Shown here in pieces: positions 44,109-52,537 of a DNA stretch of 64,000 nucleotides (positions within the stretch are counted from its first letter, which is position 1; every line of letters begins with the position of its first letter). Position numbers and translations under genes: made by a program. This DNA is from CAILZL01 sp049840395 (GTDB taxonomy: Bacteria > Pseudomonadota > Gammaproteobacteria > Steroidobacterales > Steroidobacteraceae), in contig JASGLD010000005.1 of the NCBI GenBank assembly GCA_049840395.1, forward strand, positions 1,178,001 through 1,242,000. Reading direction: 5' to 3'. Below the pieces are notes generated by a model. The model was not told the origin of the DNA, did not search any database, and saw nothing but the letters and a program-made list of their open reading frames with translations.

Positions 44109-44697
44109 AACCTCATCAGCAACCAAGGCGAAGCCGCGCCGCGCGCCAGCGAAATCTGCGCGAACGCCTGCAAGCCGCCGTAAAGTGGTAACGCGCGCGC
44201 CTTCGCTGCTGCTCGATGTGCAAAAGGCAGTCACTGCCGACGGCATTCCCAGCAATAAACGTTTGCAGACCTGGGCACAGGCTGCTTACGAAGTGCATCA
44301 CGCCGCGCATGCGCAAGGTCGCATGCGCAACGTGCCGCCGGTACAGGTATCGCTGCGCATTGTGGGCGCCGCCGAAAGCCGTAAGTTGAATCGCGAATGG
44401 CGCGATGAAGATCATGCCACCAATGTGCTGTCGTTCCCGGTGGGCGAGATGCCCGATCTCGATGGACAGACACCGACGCTGGGCGATCTGGCCGTCTGTC
44501 TGCCCATCGTCAAACGCGAAGCCAAGGCGCAGGGTATTTCGTTGGATGCGCATTGGGCGCATCTGATGATTCACGGCGTACTGCATCTGCTCGGTTACGA
44601 TCATGAAGTCGAACGCGACGCGTTGGTGATGGAGGCGTGTGAAATCGCCATTCTGGATAGTTTTGGTTATGCCAATCCTTACGAACTGGCCTTATAA
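44092..44697 (+). CDS. ybeY: Endoribonuclease YbeY with basic N-terminal extension
   Basis: YbeY is a zinc-dependent endoribonuclease needed for 16S rRNA 3'-end processing. The metal motif is complete: H161, H165 and H171 in HGVLHLLGYDHE. NREWRDEDHATNVLSFP and LGDLAVCLPIV are the other family blocks. From ATG 44092 it is 201 residues, about 45 more than E. coli YbeY, because of a Lys/Arg/Ala/Ser-rich N-terminal stretch (MATRTKTSSATKAKPRRAPAK...) that overlaps the end of the PhoH-like gene. A later GTG near residue 32 would give a normal-length enzyme. Confidence 0.93.
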   Translation: MATRTKTSSATKAKPRRAPAKSARTPASRRKVVTRAPSLLLDVQKAVTADGIPSNKRLQTWAQAAYEVHHAAHAQGRMRNVPPVQVSLRIVGAAESRKLNREWRDEDHATNVLSFPVGEMPDLDGQTPTLGDLAVCLPIVKREAKAQGISLDAHWAHLMIHGVLHLLGYDHEVERDALVMEACEIAILDSFGYANPYELAL

Positions 44698-44713
44698 ATT
44701 GGCTTGAGCTCAT

Positions 44714-45589
44714 ATGAATAGGAACATGAACGACGAATCGGAACGCGACACAGGCATGACCGGCCGCTGGATTCGGCGCCTGGCAGACTCATTGAGCGGC
44801 GAGCCGCGCGATCGCGATGAGTTGCTGGAAGTATTGGAAGAGGCCAAGGAGCGCGGCATCGTCGATGAAGATGCCTTTGCCATGTTGCAGGGTGTGCTGG
44901 ATGTGAGTGAACAGCAGGTGCGCGACATCATGGTGCCGCGTTCGCAGATGGTGGTGATCAGCCACGAGGCGGCATTGGAGGATATTCTGCCCGCGGTGAT
45001 CGAATCCGGTCACTCGCGTTTCCCGGTGGTGGATGAAGATCGCGAGAAAGTGCTGGGCATCATGCTGGCCAAAGATTTACTGCGGCTGGTGCATGAAGAC
45101 GAAGAGCACTTCGACATCAAGGAATGCCTGCGCAATGCGGTGTTCATTCCCGAAAGCAAGCGTCTGAATGTGTTGCTCAAGGAGTTTCGCGCCAATCATC
45201 ATCACATGGCGATTGTGGTGGACGAGTACGGCGGCGTGGCGGGCCTGGTGACCATTGAAGACGTGCTCGAACAAATCGTCGGTGACATCGGTGACGAATA
45301 CGACATCGACGATGAATTGGATATTGCACGTGAAGATGCGCGCCACTTCACCGTGCGTGCTCATACTCGTATTGCCGAATTTAATGAGTACTTCAGTACG
45401 GATTACAGCGATGAAGAATTCGACACCGTAGGCGGCTTGCTGCTTAATCACCTGGGGCGCCTGCCGCGCCGCGGCGAGATCGTGGTGATCGACGATTTCG
45501 AATACAAAATGCTGCGTGGCGATCGTCGTCGCATCGAATTGTTGCGGGTCAGCGCGCCGCGCGACATCGCCGCGCCGGAAGCGGAATAA
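44714..45589 (+). CDS. corC: CorC/YbeX, CBS-domain protein
   Basis: This is a 291-residue cytosolic protein with two CBS domains (about 70-130 and 135-190; IMVPRSQMVVI, HSRFPVVDEDREKVLGIMLAKDLL and VDEYGGVAGLVTIEDVLEQIVGDI) and a C-terminal CorC/HlyC transporter-associated domain (about 205-285). It is linked to magnesium/cobalt homeostasis and, as YbeX, to ribosome metabolism. In most gammaproteobacteria lnt follows directly. Here it is about 9 kb away. Confidence 0.94.
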   Translation: MNRNMNDESERDTGMTGRWIRRLADSLSGEPRDRDELLEVLEEAKERGIVDEDAFAMLQGVLDVSEQQVRDIMVPRSQMVVISHEAALEDILPAVIESGHSRFPVVDEDREKVLGIMLAKDLLRLVHEDEEHFDIKECLRNAVFIPESKRLNVLLKEFRANHHHMAIVVDEYGGVAGLVTIEDVLEQIVGDIGDEYDIDDELDIAREDARHFTVRAHTRIAEFNEYFSTDYSDEEFDTVGGLLLNHLGRLPRRGEIVVIDDFEYKMLRGDRRRIELLRVSAPRDIAAPEAE

Positions 45590-45910
45590 TTCTGTCTATA
45601 TAGTCGCCGCGGCAATCGTGGCGACTGGTCTTGCAATGGCACGACACGATTTGTCGTTGAATAATCATTGCATCCAACGCCATTGTTATACGCCCCAGCG
45701 TCGATTTCATATCTAAGCGCATCGGAAAGCATGCGATAGTTTCTTGTCGCTGCGATTCAGCGGCTCCCATCCATTCGTTCGATGGGGATCCAATATTTTG
45801 GCTCGTGCGCAACCGGCAGGTGTGATGGCTGCTGCGTAGTTTCGTGGGTGTTAGTCATGCCTGATCGCCGCGTGACGGGCGGCAGCTGTTATTTCGAAAG
45901 GGGAGAGGTA
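45590..45910. other. Region between corC and the TonB receptor
   Basis: Hairpins at 45602-45626 (AGTCGCC/GGCGACT) and 45766-45786 (CCCATC/GATGGG) are visible, neither with a T-run. No coding sequence or confident promoter was found. A Fur-like half-site (ATAATCATT, 45661-45669) matches only about half of the consensus. I looked for cobalamin-riboswitch sequences, given the receptor downstream, and saw none. Confidence 0.4.
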
Positions 45911-48805
45911 ATGCATAAGTATCTGATTGGCTCATCTGCAATGGCGATTGCCATGTCTTTGTTTCCGGCTGCGGCTGGTCTGGCGCAAACCGCGCAAGCC
46001 GATGTCGGCGATGACAGCGCACTCGAAGAAATCGTGGTGACCGGCACGCGTTTGGCGAGCCCTAATTTCACTTCGCCAACACCGGTTCAAGTGTTGAGTC
46101 AGGAAACGATTCAACAGCGTGCGCCCACCGCCATTGCCGATGTCATCAATGAAATCCCTGCATTCCGTATCTCACGCAGCGCTGCCGGCAGTGGCCGTAT
46201 TGCCGATCAGCAGGCCGGTGTGTCGGCGCTGCTCGATTTGCGTGGCTTGGATGCGGTGCGTTCATTAATTCTGATTAACGGCAATCGCACCGTGGGTACA
46301 ACCGCAGCGGGCACCTTCGATACCAACATGATTCCGGTTGGCCTGATTGATCGCGTCGATGTGGTGACGGGCGGCGCCTCGGCTGCTTATGGTTCGGATG
46401 CCGTGGCCGGTGTGGTGAACTTCGTTCTAAAGAACAAGATGGAAGGCTTCACCGGCAATATCCAAACCGGCGCGACAACGCATGGCGATGGCCGGCAGAC
46501 CTCCGGCAGTCTCGCCGGCGGCATGAGTTTCGCTGAAGATCGCGGCCACTTTGTCATTGGCGTGGATGCGGCCAAGACCGAGGGTGTGGGTAATATTTAT
46601 TCGCGTGACTGGGGTCGCTCAAATCCAGGCTTGCTTTCCGTGTCCGCCGCGCAGCGCTCTTCGTTGAATTTGCCGGCGCAATACTTCACTAATGGCGCCG
46701 TGCTGGCCAATGTCACGCCGGGCGGCTTGATCCAGACCGCCGCATCCAACGGCAATTACTATTCATTCGACGCCGCGGGAAATCCGACGGTATTCAACCG
46801 CGGTACAGTCTATGGTTCGGGCACTACAGCAGTCATGACCGGTACCAGCGCCAATGCCGGCTACAATCCGAACAGCTTCTTCCAACTGCAGAATCGCAAT
46901 GAACGCCAGGTGGCGTATGGCCGCGCTCAATTCGAAGTGAACGATGCGCTGACTTTGTTTGCCGAAGCGAATTACGGTCGCACGCATCTGCCGCAGCAAC
47001 TGACTAGTAGTTATACCATGACTTACTTGGTGCCCACTGCGTCGTTGCCGGGTGGGCTTAGTGCTTTGTACAGCACGCCCACGGTCACCATCGGTCGGCT
47101 TAACACCGAAATGGGCGGCGGCAACACGACGTTCCAGACCAATAACATCACGCGTTATGTGGTCGGTGCCGATGGCAAGCTGTTCAACGATTGGAGCTGG
47201 AATGTGGCCTATGAGCGTGGTCGCACTCATCAGGACTTCAATGCCTCGGGTATCGTTACTGCAGCCATGTACCGAGCTGTATACGGTTGCGGTTCAGATG
47301 CCACCAATCCCAACATCGGCTCGAACACGGCGCTAACGAATGCAGCCAATCTGTATGAGCAGATTACCGGCAAGACCTGCTCGCCCTTCAATCCGTTTGG
47401 CGTGAGCAACGATAACAATGCCGGAATCAACTATTTCTATAACACCCAGCATCAGGACAATTACTTCGGCCAGGATGCCGCCAGCGCCAGTCTTTCCGGT
47501 TCGCCGTTCGCGTTGTGGGCGGGCGATGTGTCATTGGCGGCCGGTATCGAATGGCGTCGCGACACTTTGCGCGTAGTGGGCACGGCACTGGGGACTGCCA
47601 ACGTGTATTCGGCGGGCAATTTCGGCAGCTATAGCGGTTCCAATAGCGTGAAGGAAGGCTTCGTTGAAGTCGGCATTCCAATGTTGCGTGACGTTACGGC
47701 GGTCAAGGCTTTAGATTTCAATGCTGCTGTACGTCGTACTGACTACAAGCTGAGCGGTGCAGTGAGTACCTGGAAAGCGGGCGTTACTTATGAAATCGTC
47801 GATGGTCTGCGTCTGCGCGCTACACAATCACGCGATATTCGCGCACCCAATCTGCAGGAACTGTACTTCGTCGGCGGTTCGATCAGCACTTCATTGACCA
47901 ATAACATTCCTGGCACATTCGGTTTTGGCAACAGTGGCACCAGCATCACTGCTGGTACGGGCAATCCGGCATTGCTGCCTGAAAAGGCCGATACTTTTAC
48001 TACGGGTGTGACGGTGGAGCCAAGCAGTGGCGCACTGGCTGGGTTCAGGGGAGCAGTGGACTACTATCGTATCAAGGTGAATGGCGCCATTACCCGGCCG
48101 AGCACCGCACAAACTCAGAACATTTGCTCGGCGTTGTTGGCTGCCGGCGCTACCAGCTGTCCCGGCATTACTTTCTCTAACACGGGTAACGGTATTGCTT
48201 CGTTGTACAACATGTCGCAGAACCTCAATGCGTTGAAGGTGGATGGCATTGACATCGAACTGGGCTACAGACTTGCCAGTCTGCCCTTCGGTATGCCGGG
48301 AGCTTTTGAGGTACGCGCCCTGGCCAATCGCACTTTTCACAATCAGCAGGTTCTGTTGACGGGTACATTTGAGAACGCGGGATCGATGAACGGTGTACCC
48401 AAGTGGAATGGCAATGTTAATTTCGCCTACGACTTGAACAAGTTTGGAGCCGAGCTGCAGGTGACCGGTTTCAGTGGGGTGAAGTACGACACCACCTCGC
48501 TGCTGGCCTTAACCACGGCGACTAACTCAGCTACGGCATTGGTGGTGGATCCTTCGGACCAGGGTTATCTCAACACCAACGGCAACTCCATCAATCGCAA
48601 TCACTTCCCTGGTGCTGTCTATGAAAATCTCTCGGCGCACTATGCAGTGAACGACAATGTGACCTTGTACGGCGTGGTGAACAACCTGTTCGATGTGAAA
48701 GCGCCTGAGTTCGCGGCGATTGCCGTCACCAATGGCTCGCGCAATCTCAACTACGATCTGCTGGGCCGCGCTTACAAGGCGGGCGTACGCGTTAGTTTTC
48801 AGTAA
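45911..48805 (+). CDS. TonB-dependent outer-membrane receptor
   Basis: This is a 964-residue receptor starting MHKYLIGSSAMAIAMSLFPAAAGLAQ (signal peptide) behind GGGGAGAGG. The TonB box region is LEEIVVTGTRL (about 38-48). A plug domain follows (QVLSQETIQQRAPTAIADVINEIPAFRISR, RSLILINGNRTVG, IDRVDVVTGGASAAYGSDAVAGVVNFVLKNK), then a long 22-strand-type barrel ending YKAGVRVSFQ. It is of the type abundant in Xanthomonadales and sphingomonads; the ligand is not deducible. It stands alone, but the PepSY-like cluster begins 0.85 kb downstream. Confidence 0.92.
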   Translation: MHKYLIGSSAMAIAMSLFPAAAGLAQTAQADVGDDSALEEIVVTGTRLASPNFTSPTPVQVLSQETIQQRAPTAIADVINEIPAFRISRSAAGSGRIADQQAGVSALLDLRGLDAVRSLILINGNRTVGTTAAGTFDTNMIPVGLIDRVDVVTGGASAAYGSDAVAGVVNFVLKNKMEGFTGNIQTGATTHGDGRQTSGSLAGGMSFAEDRGHFVIGVDAAKTEGVGNIYSRDWGRSNPGLLSVSAAQRSSLNLPAQYFTNGAVLANVTPGGLIQTAASNGNYYSFDAAGNPTVFNRGTVYGSGTTAVMTGTSANAGYNPNSFFQLQNRNERQVAYGRAQFEVNDALTLFAEANYGRTHLPQQLTSSYTMTYLVPTASLPGGLSALYSTPTVTIGRLNTEMGGGNTTFQTNNITRYVVGADGKLFNDWSWNVAYERGRTHQDFNASGIVTAAMYRAVYGCGSDATNPNIGSNTALTNAANLYEQITGKTCSPFNPFGVSNDNNAGINYFYNTQHQDNYFGQDAASASLSGSPFALWAGDVSLAAGIEWRRDTLRVVGTALGTANVYSAGNFGSYSGSNSVKEGFVEVGIPMLRDVTAVKALDFNAAVRRTDYKLSGAVSTWKAGVTYEIVDGLRLRATQSRDIRAPNLQELYFVGGSISTSLTNNIPGTFGFGNSGTSITAGTGNPALLPEKADTFTTGVTVEPSSGALAGFRGAVDYYRIKVNGAITRPSTAQTQNICSALLAAGATSCPGITFSNTGNGIASLYNMSQNLNALKVDGIDIELGYRLASLPFGMPGAFEVRALANRTFHNQQVLLTGTFENAGSMNGVPKWNGNVNFAYDLNKFGAELQVTGFSGVKYDTTSLLALTTATNSATALVVDPSDQGYLNTNGNSINRNHFPGAVYENLSAHYAVNDNVTLYGVVNNLFDVKAPEFAAIAVTNGSRNLNYDLLGRAYKAGVRVSFQ

Positions 48806-48835
48806 CGCCTGTTAACTACTGACTGTAAGCCTCGG

Positions 48836-48866
48836 ACTGCCCATCCCTGTGATGGGCAGTTTTTTT
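48836..48866 (+). terminator. Rho-independent terminator after the TonB receptor
   Basis: ACTGCCCATC (48836-48845) and GATGGGCAGT (48851-48860) form a perfect 10-bp stem with a 5-nt loop and a following T-run. Confidence 0.92.
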
Positions 48867-48913
48867 CGAATGGCTAACTCCGGCTGCAGGTTGCGGCTTT
48901 CGGGAATCATTCG

Positions 48914-49255
48914 TTAAAGCGCTTCCCACATCACCGGCGCCTTGCCTGCCGCAGCGCGTTGCAACAGGTCGATCAATGGTGCTGCGCGTGTTGCCAGCGT
49001 GATGGGCGGTTCGCGTTTCTCGTGCTCGTCTTTATCTTCACTGGGTTGGTCGAAATTGGCTTGGTCGAATGAGAGCGCTTGTGCAGCTGTGTTCTGCAGC
49101 TGCTGGCGCAGACGTTGCAGAGCGGCTGGGACGTCTTCGGCGCTGATGGCGCCGGGTACGTTGCCGGTGGCGCCCAGCATTTTGATGAGTTGCGTGGCCA
49201 CATCGCCAAACATGGTGATGGGGTCGGTTTCGATGGATTTGAAGCGCACCAGCAT
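48914..49255 (-). CDS. DUF1840 protein
   Basis: This is a 113-residue protein matching the DUF1840 pattern: MLVRFKSIETDPITMFGDVATQLIKMLGATGNVPGAISAEDVPAAL at the start, a charged middle (SEDKDEHEKREPP) and ITLATRAAPLIDLLQRAAAGKAPVMWE at the end. It is cytosolic, of unknown function, and common in beta- and gammaproteobacteria. It diverges from the four-gene membrane cluster. Confidence 0.85.
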   Translation of the reverse strand: MLVRFKSIETDPITMFGDVATQLIKMLGATGNVPGAISAEDVPAALQRLRQQLQNTAAQALSFDQANFDQPSEDKDEHEKREPPITLATRAAPLIDLLQRAAAGKAPVMWEAL

Positions 49256-49659
49256 GATGTTTCCTCAATCTGGTCGGTATCGTTAAATTAATTTAGCGGG
49301 TTGTCTCGTGCAGCACTCGTAGTCCGCGTCTAAGCCATCGGATATGAAACGATCCATCCGGCTCGGATGTGTGTATCTCAGCATAGTCTGCGTGACAAAG
49401 TAACGGTGACGCTGCCGATGTGATGGGTAAATTTGTCTTACAACTCTCGACGATGTGCCGGGCTAATCAGAGTGCGGAAGTTACGCCTCTGTATCAACTT
49501 GGGCCAAGTTGGCCTGTAGACAAGTGCAGAATTCTCACGCACGCTTGTTAAAGATCGCATCGACAACTTCGATAGCTTCCATCTCGTACACAACCAACTA
49601 CTCACCAGGGATCGGGTGCGCTTCAGAGCAGTTTCAACTGTAATGGCGCAGGGGGAATC
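49256..49659. other. 404-bp divergent control region before the four-gene cluster
   Basis: The region separates DUF1840 (minus) from the PepSY-like operon (plus). Its main visible element is the 17-bp dyad at 49495-49511. No confident -35/-10 pair was seen. A stretch around 49550-49650 can be read without stops but has no start and matches no family. Confidence 0.45.
49495..49511. promoter_or_regulatory. 17-bp operator-like dyad
   Basis: CAACTTGG and CCAAGTTG flank a single G, giving a perfect 8-bp inverted repeat with a 1-nt centre. Its size and symmetry fit a dimeric transcription-factor site. It lies 149 bp before the first PepSY-like gene. Confidence 0.4.
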
Positions 49660-50262
49660 ATGCGCACTCTGCATCGCTGGGTCATGACGGTGTTTGCCGT
49701 CCTGTTCGTTTACTGGGCCGGCTCTGGGATCACTCTGGCCGTCTTCGACTTAACCGATGACAAGCAGCAATGGACGGATGGCGGTGGGCCGGGTTTGCGC
49801 CCCAAGTTGAATAACGATCTACCGGTGTTGCCGGCGGCGCAGGTGGGCAAACAAGTTGCGACTGCCATACAGGCTGCACATGCGGCTGCACCGGGCGAAA
49901 CGTTGACGGCCGTTGAATTGCGTATGACGGCTGCCGGCGAACAAGTGACGGTGGATGTTGGCGGTGCTCAGCCGCGCACGCTGATGTTTGACGTGTCGAG
50001 CGGTGCATTGCTAAGCACTACACCCATCGCCATGGCTGCGGATATGGCGTCGGGCATGGCAGCCAATCCCGTGACGTCGCGCAACTGGCATGTGGTGCTG
50101 AAGAACTGGCATCGCGGCAACATCGTCGGCACCTGGGGCGTCGGCGTGGCGATGTTCACCGGCATTGCCTTGCTACTCATGACGCTCAGCGGCATCTACT
50201 TGTATTTCAGTTTGTGGCGACGCCAACGTGCATCAGGCCGCAACAGTTTCTTCTGGAGCTGA
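49660..50262 (+). CDS. Two-helix PepSY-like membrane protein 1
   Basis: This is a 200-residue inner-membrane protein. A short cytosolic LHRW start (H5) precedes TM1 (about 8-29). A periplasmic domain follows (about 30-140; ELRMTAAGEQVTVDVGGAQPRTLMFDVSSGALLS, PepSY-like strands), then WHVVLKNWHRGNIVG with H143 and H151, TM2 (about 158-183) and a basic tail ending SFFWS. The LHRW start and HRG-before-last-helix pattern are those of PepSY-associated membrane proteins (COG3182-like), cut to half size. AGGGGGA precedes the ATG. First of four tandem paralogues. Confidence 0.75.
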   Translation: MRTLHRWVMTVFAVLFVYWAGSGITLAVFDLTDDKQQWTDGGGPGLRPKLNNDLPVLPAAQVGKQVATAIQAAHAAAPGETLTAVELRMTAAGEQVTVDVGGAQPRTLMFDVSSGALLSTTPIAMAADMASGMAANPVTSRNWHVVLKNWHRGNIVGTWGVGVAMFTGIALLLMTLSGIYLYFSLWRRQRASGRNSFFWS

Positions 50263-50264
50263 TC

Positions 50265-50834
50265 ATGTGGCGCAAATTACATCGCTGGATTTCCATCCTG
50301 GCTGCCGTCTACCTGCTCAACATGGCCATCACCGGCTCGTTGCTGGCGTGGAACGAATGGTCGCTGCGTTTGCCCGGCGGCAATTTGTCGCCGGAGAAAC
50401 TGCGTGCGGCAGCTACACCGCAGGCGCTGCCCGATATTGATATGGCGGCAGCCGCGCAGTCTGCGTATCTGGCCGCGCAAGTGCTGGCGCCGGATGCGCC
50501 GATGAGTGCGTTGCGCATGAGCATGGCCAATGGTCGCTTGCAGGGCGCGGCCGATTTCAGTGGTCCCTATCCCGGGCGCATCGTGGTGCGCGCTGCCGAT
50601 GGCAAGCGTTTGAGCAGTCCACCGGGTCCGACTACACCGCAATCGCAGGTGGCCTATCACCAGTTGCTCAAGCGCTTTCATCGCGGTGATTTCATCGGTA
50701 GTTTTTCCGGACGCTACATGTCCATCACGGCGGGTTTCTGCCTGCTGTTCCTGTCGATCTCCGGTATCGTCATGTATTTCGATTTGCGGCGTGCGCGCAG
50801 TCAGCGCGGCAAACGACAGTGGTTCTGGTCCTAG
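50265..50834 (+). CDS. Two-helix PepSY-like membrane protein 2
   Basis: This is a 189-residue paralogue starting MWRKLHRWISILAAVYLLNMAITGSLLAWNEW (H6, TM1). The periplasmic part ends in YHQLLKRFHRGDFIG (H132, H139), followed by TM2 (AGFCLLFLSISGIVMYFDL) and the tail RGKRQWFWS. It starts 2 bp after gene 1, so the two are translationally coupled. The start at 50265 is chosen over an upstream overlap reading because LHRW is placed as in its paralogues. Confidence 0.75.
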   Translation: MWRKLHRWISILAAVYLLNMAITGSLLAWNEWSLRLPGGNLSPEKLRAAATPQALPDIDMAAAAQSAYLAAQVLAPDAPMSALRMSMANGRLQGAADFSGPYPGRIVVRAADGKRLSSPPGPTTPQSQVAYHQLLKRFHRGDFIGSFSGRYMSITAGFCLLFLSISGIVMYFDLRRARSQRGKRQWFWS

Positions 50835-50900
50835 CGTTCGATTCGTAAACAAATGATCGATAACAACAATAAAAGCGATGTTTAAATCAAGGGGAGTGCA

Positions 50901-51569
50901 ATGCGTAATTTTCATCAATGGGTCAGCACAGCGGCCATGCTGTTGCTGGCATGGGTAGCCGTCACTGGCGTAGTGCTGGCAATCGATAGCCTGTTTCCGC
51001 CGGCCGGGTTGGGTGGTGAAGGCGGTGGTCCGGGCAGTGCTCAAGGCGCGGGTCCAAGTATGAGTCCAGGCATAGGCATGGATGCTGCGCAATCATTGAA
51101 TACATCGGGTGCGGCGCTATCGCGAGCCGATCTCGAACGCTATGTGGCCAATACGGTTCATGCCGCCGTGGCGAATAATCCCGATGACGTTTCAGCGTTG
51201 CAGTTGCAGCTCAATATGCGTGGCGATGAGGCACAAGGCGAAGTGCAGTTGACTGGCGCGGGCGCAGAGAATCGCACACTGAATCTGGTCTTCAATGCGG
51301 CAACGGGTGAAATGCGTACCGCAAATACCGTGCTGGTGGTCAAGGCTGCCGCAAAGACGCCCTGGTACAACGATCTGCAAACGCGTCTGCGTTTGCACGA
51401 TCTGATTCAGGATCTGCATCGCGGTAACATCATCGGCATCAGCGGTCAGGTCATGGACATTCTCACCGGTCTGTCCTTCATCGTGCTCAGTGTCACCGGC
51501 ACACTCATGTACTTCCAGATGCGTACGCGTCGCAAGCAAATGCAACGCGACGGCTGGTTCTGGAAATAA
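50901..51569 (+). CDS. Two-helix PepSY-like membrane protein 3
   Basis: This is a 222-residue paralogue behind AGGGGAG. It starts MRNFHQWVSTAAMLLLAWVAVTGVVLAID (H5, TM1). A Gly/Ser/Pro-rich stretch (about 36-60) extends the periplasmic part. Then come LHDLIQDLHRGNIIG (H166, H173), TM2 (LSFIVLSVTGTLMYFQM) and the tail QRDGWFWK. It lies 66 bp after gene 2. Confidence 0.75.
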   Translation: MRNFHQWVSTAAMLLLAWVAVTGVVLAIDSLFPPAGLGGEGGGPGSAQGAGPSMSPGIGMDAAQSLNTSGAALSRADLERYVANTVHAAVANNPDDVSALQLQLNMRGDEAQGEVQLTGAGAENRTLNLVFNAATGEMRTANTVLVVKAAAKTPWYNDLQTRLRLHDLIQDLHRGNIIGISGQVMDILTGLSFIVLSVTGTLMYFQMRTRRKQMQRDGWFWK

Positions 51570-51581
51570 GGGGGCTGAATC

Positions 51582-52211
51582 ATGATGCGCAAATTACATC
51601 GTTGGATCAGCACTGCCGGCATGGTGGTGTTGTTTTATCTGGTGGTAACCGGCACCGTGCTTGCCGTTGAGGAGTTCTTCGATCCCAGCAGCTTTGCGGT
51701 GCGTTTTGCCGATGCTGCGGCTGGGCCAGGCAATGCGCAGGGTATGGGCGGACAGCCGGTGGCGAAGTTGCCGGCTGCACAGCTTGAAGCAATGACAGTC
51801 ACTGTGCTCAATGCAGCGCTCGCTGCATTGCCCGATACGCCGGTGCAGGCGTTGCGTATCAACTTGCAGCGACAGGGCGAGCAGGTGCGCGGCTTGGTCA
51901 CGGTTGCCGGTGCACAAACTCGGACATTGGCCTTCGATGCCCTGACGGGTGCGGTGTTGCCACTACCAGCTGGTATGCAAGCGGGTATGGCGGGCGGTAT
52001 GCAAGCCGGCGAGGGCGGTGGGCAGTCACTTTCATTGAATGCGCTACTCCAGCGCATTCACTCCGGCGCCATCGTCGGTAGCGTGGGGCAGTGGCTGATT
52101 CTTGCCACCGGTTGCGCGCTGATCATGTTGTCGGTCACCGGCATCTGGATGTTCTTTCAGCTGCTGGCCGCGCGCAGCAAGCGCGGTAAGAAGGCCTGGT
52201 TCTGGCGTTAG
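51582..52211 (+). CDS. Two-helix PepSY-like membrane protein 4
   Basis: This is a 209-residue paralogue. It starts MMRKLHRWISTAGMVVLFYLVVTGTVLAVE (H6, TM1), then a periplasmic PepSY-like part with a Met/Gly-rich patch (about 130-143). LNALLQRIHSGAIVG keeps only the second histidine (H160; Ser replaces Arg in HRG). TM2 (CALIMLSVTGIWMFFQL) and the tail RGKKAWFWR follow. It starts 12 bp after gene 3. Loss of the upstream histidine sets it apart from genes 1-3. Confidence 0.75.
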   Translation: MMRKLHRWISTAGMVVLFYLVVTGTVLAVEEFFDPSSFAVRFADAAAGPGNAQGMGGQPVAKLPAAQLEAMTVTVLNAALAALPDTPVQALRINLQRQGEQVRGLVTVAGAQTRTLAFDALTGAVLPLPAGMQAGMAGGMQAGEGGGQSLSLNALLQRIHSGAIVGSVGQWLILATGCALIMLSVTGIWMFFQLLAARSKRGKKAWFWR

Positions 52212-52293
52212 CGCTTTTCAGAGGGCAAGAGGCGGCGCTCTGGACGTCGATGCACTATGATGTGGGCATCGACTGTCTTGCGGGAATCGGGCC

Positions 52294-52500
52294 ATGAACA
52301 ATGAGCTGCTCGAACGTCTTGAATTGAAGATCGCTTATCTGGAACGGGCCAATCACGAGTTGAGCGATGTGGTGTATCGCCAGCAGCGCGAGCTGGAAGA
52401 GTTACGCATTCGGGTTACTAACCTGGGCAGCCGGTTCAGCGAACTGGCTGGGCAGCAGCGGCCTTACACCGAAGAGGAAGAGCGGCCGCCGCATTACTGA
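52294..52500 (+). CDS. slyX: SlyX family protein
   Basis: This is a 68-residue coiled-coil protein: LLERLELKIAYLERANHELSDVVYRQQRELEELRIRV, followed by a Pro/Glu-rich end with the family's final PPHY. It is found across gammaproteobacteria; no biochemical function has been assigned. It follows the PepSY-like cluster by 82 bp. Confidence 0.92.
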   Translation: MNNELLERLELKIAYLERANHELSDVVYRQQRELEELRIRVTNLGSRFSELAGQQRPYTEEEERPPHY

Positions 52501-52537
52501 CCGCGTTTGTCATTGCTAATTACTTTCGAGAATCCGC

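Noticed and set aside
45661..45669. A Fur-box-like ATAATCATT upstream of the TonB receptor
   Set aside because: Only 9 of 19 consensus positions match, and it lies about 240 bp from the start codon.
45700..45910. Possible cobalamin riboswitch before the TonB receptor
   Set aside because: The conserved B12-box and GCC-type sequence blocks were not found.
49438..49674. A 78-residue minus-strand open frame in the control region before the PepSY-like cluster
   Set aside because: No family similarity, no ribosome-binding site and atypical composition; it crosses the start of a well-supported gene.
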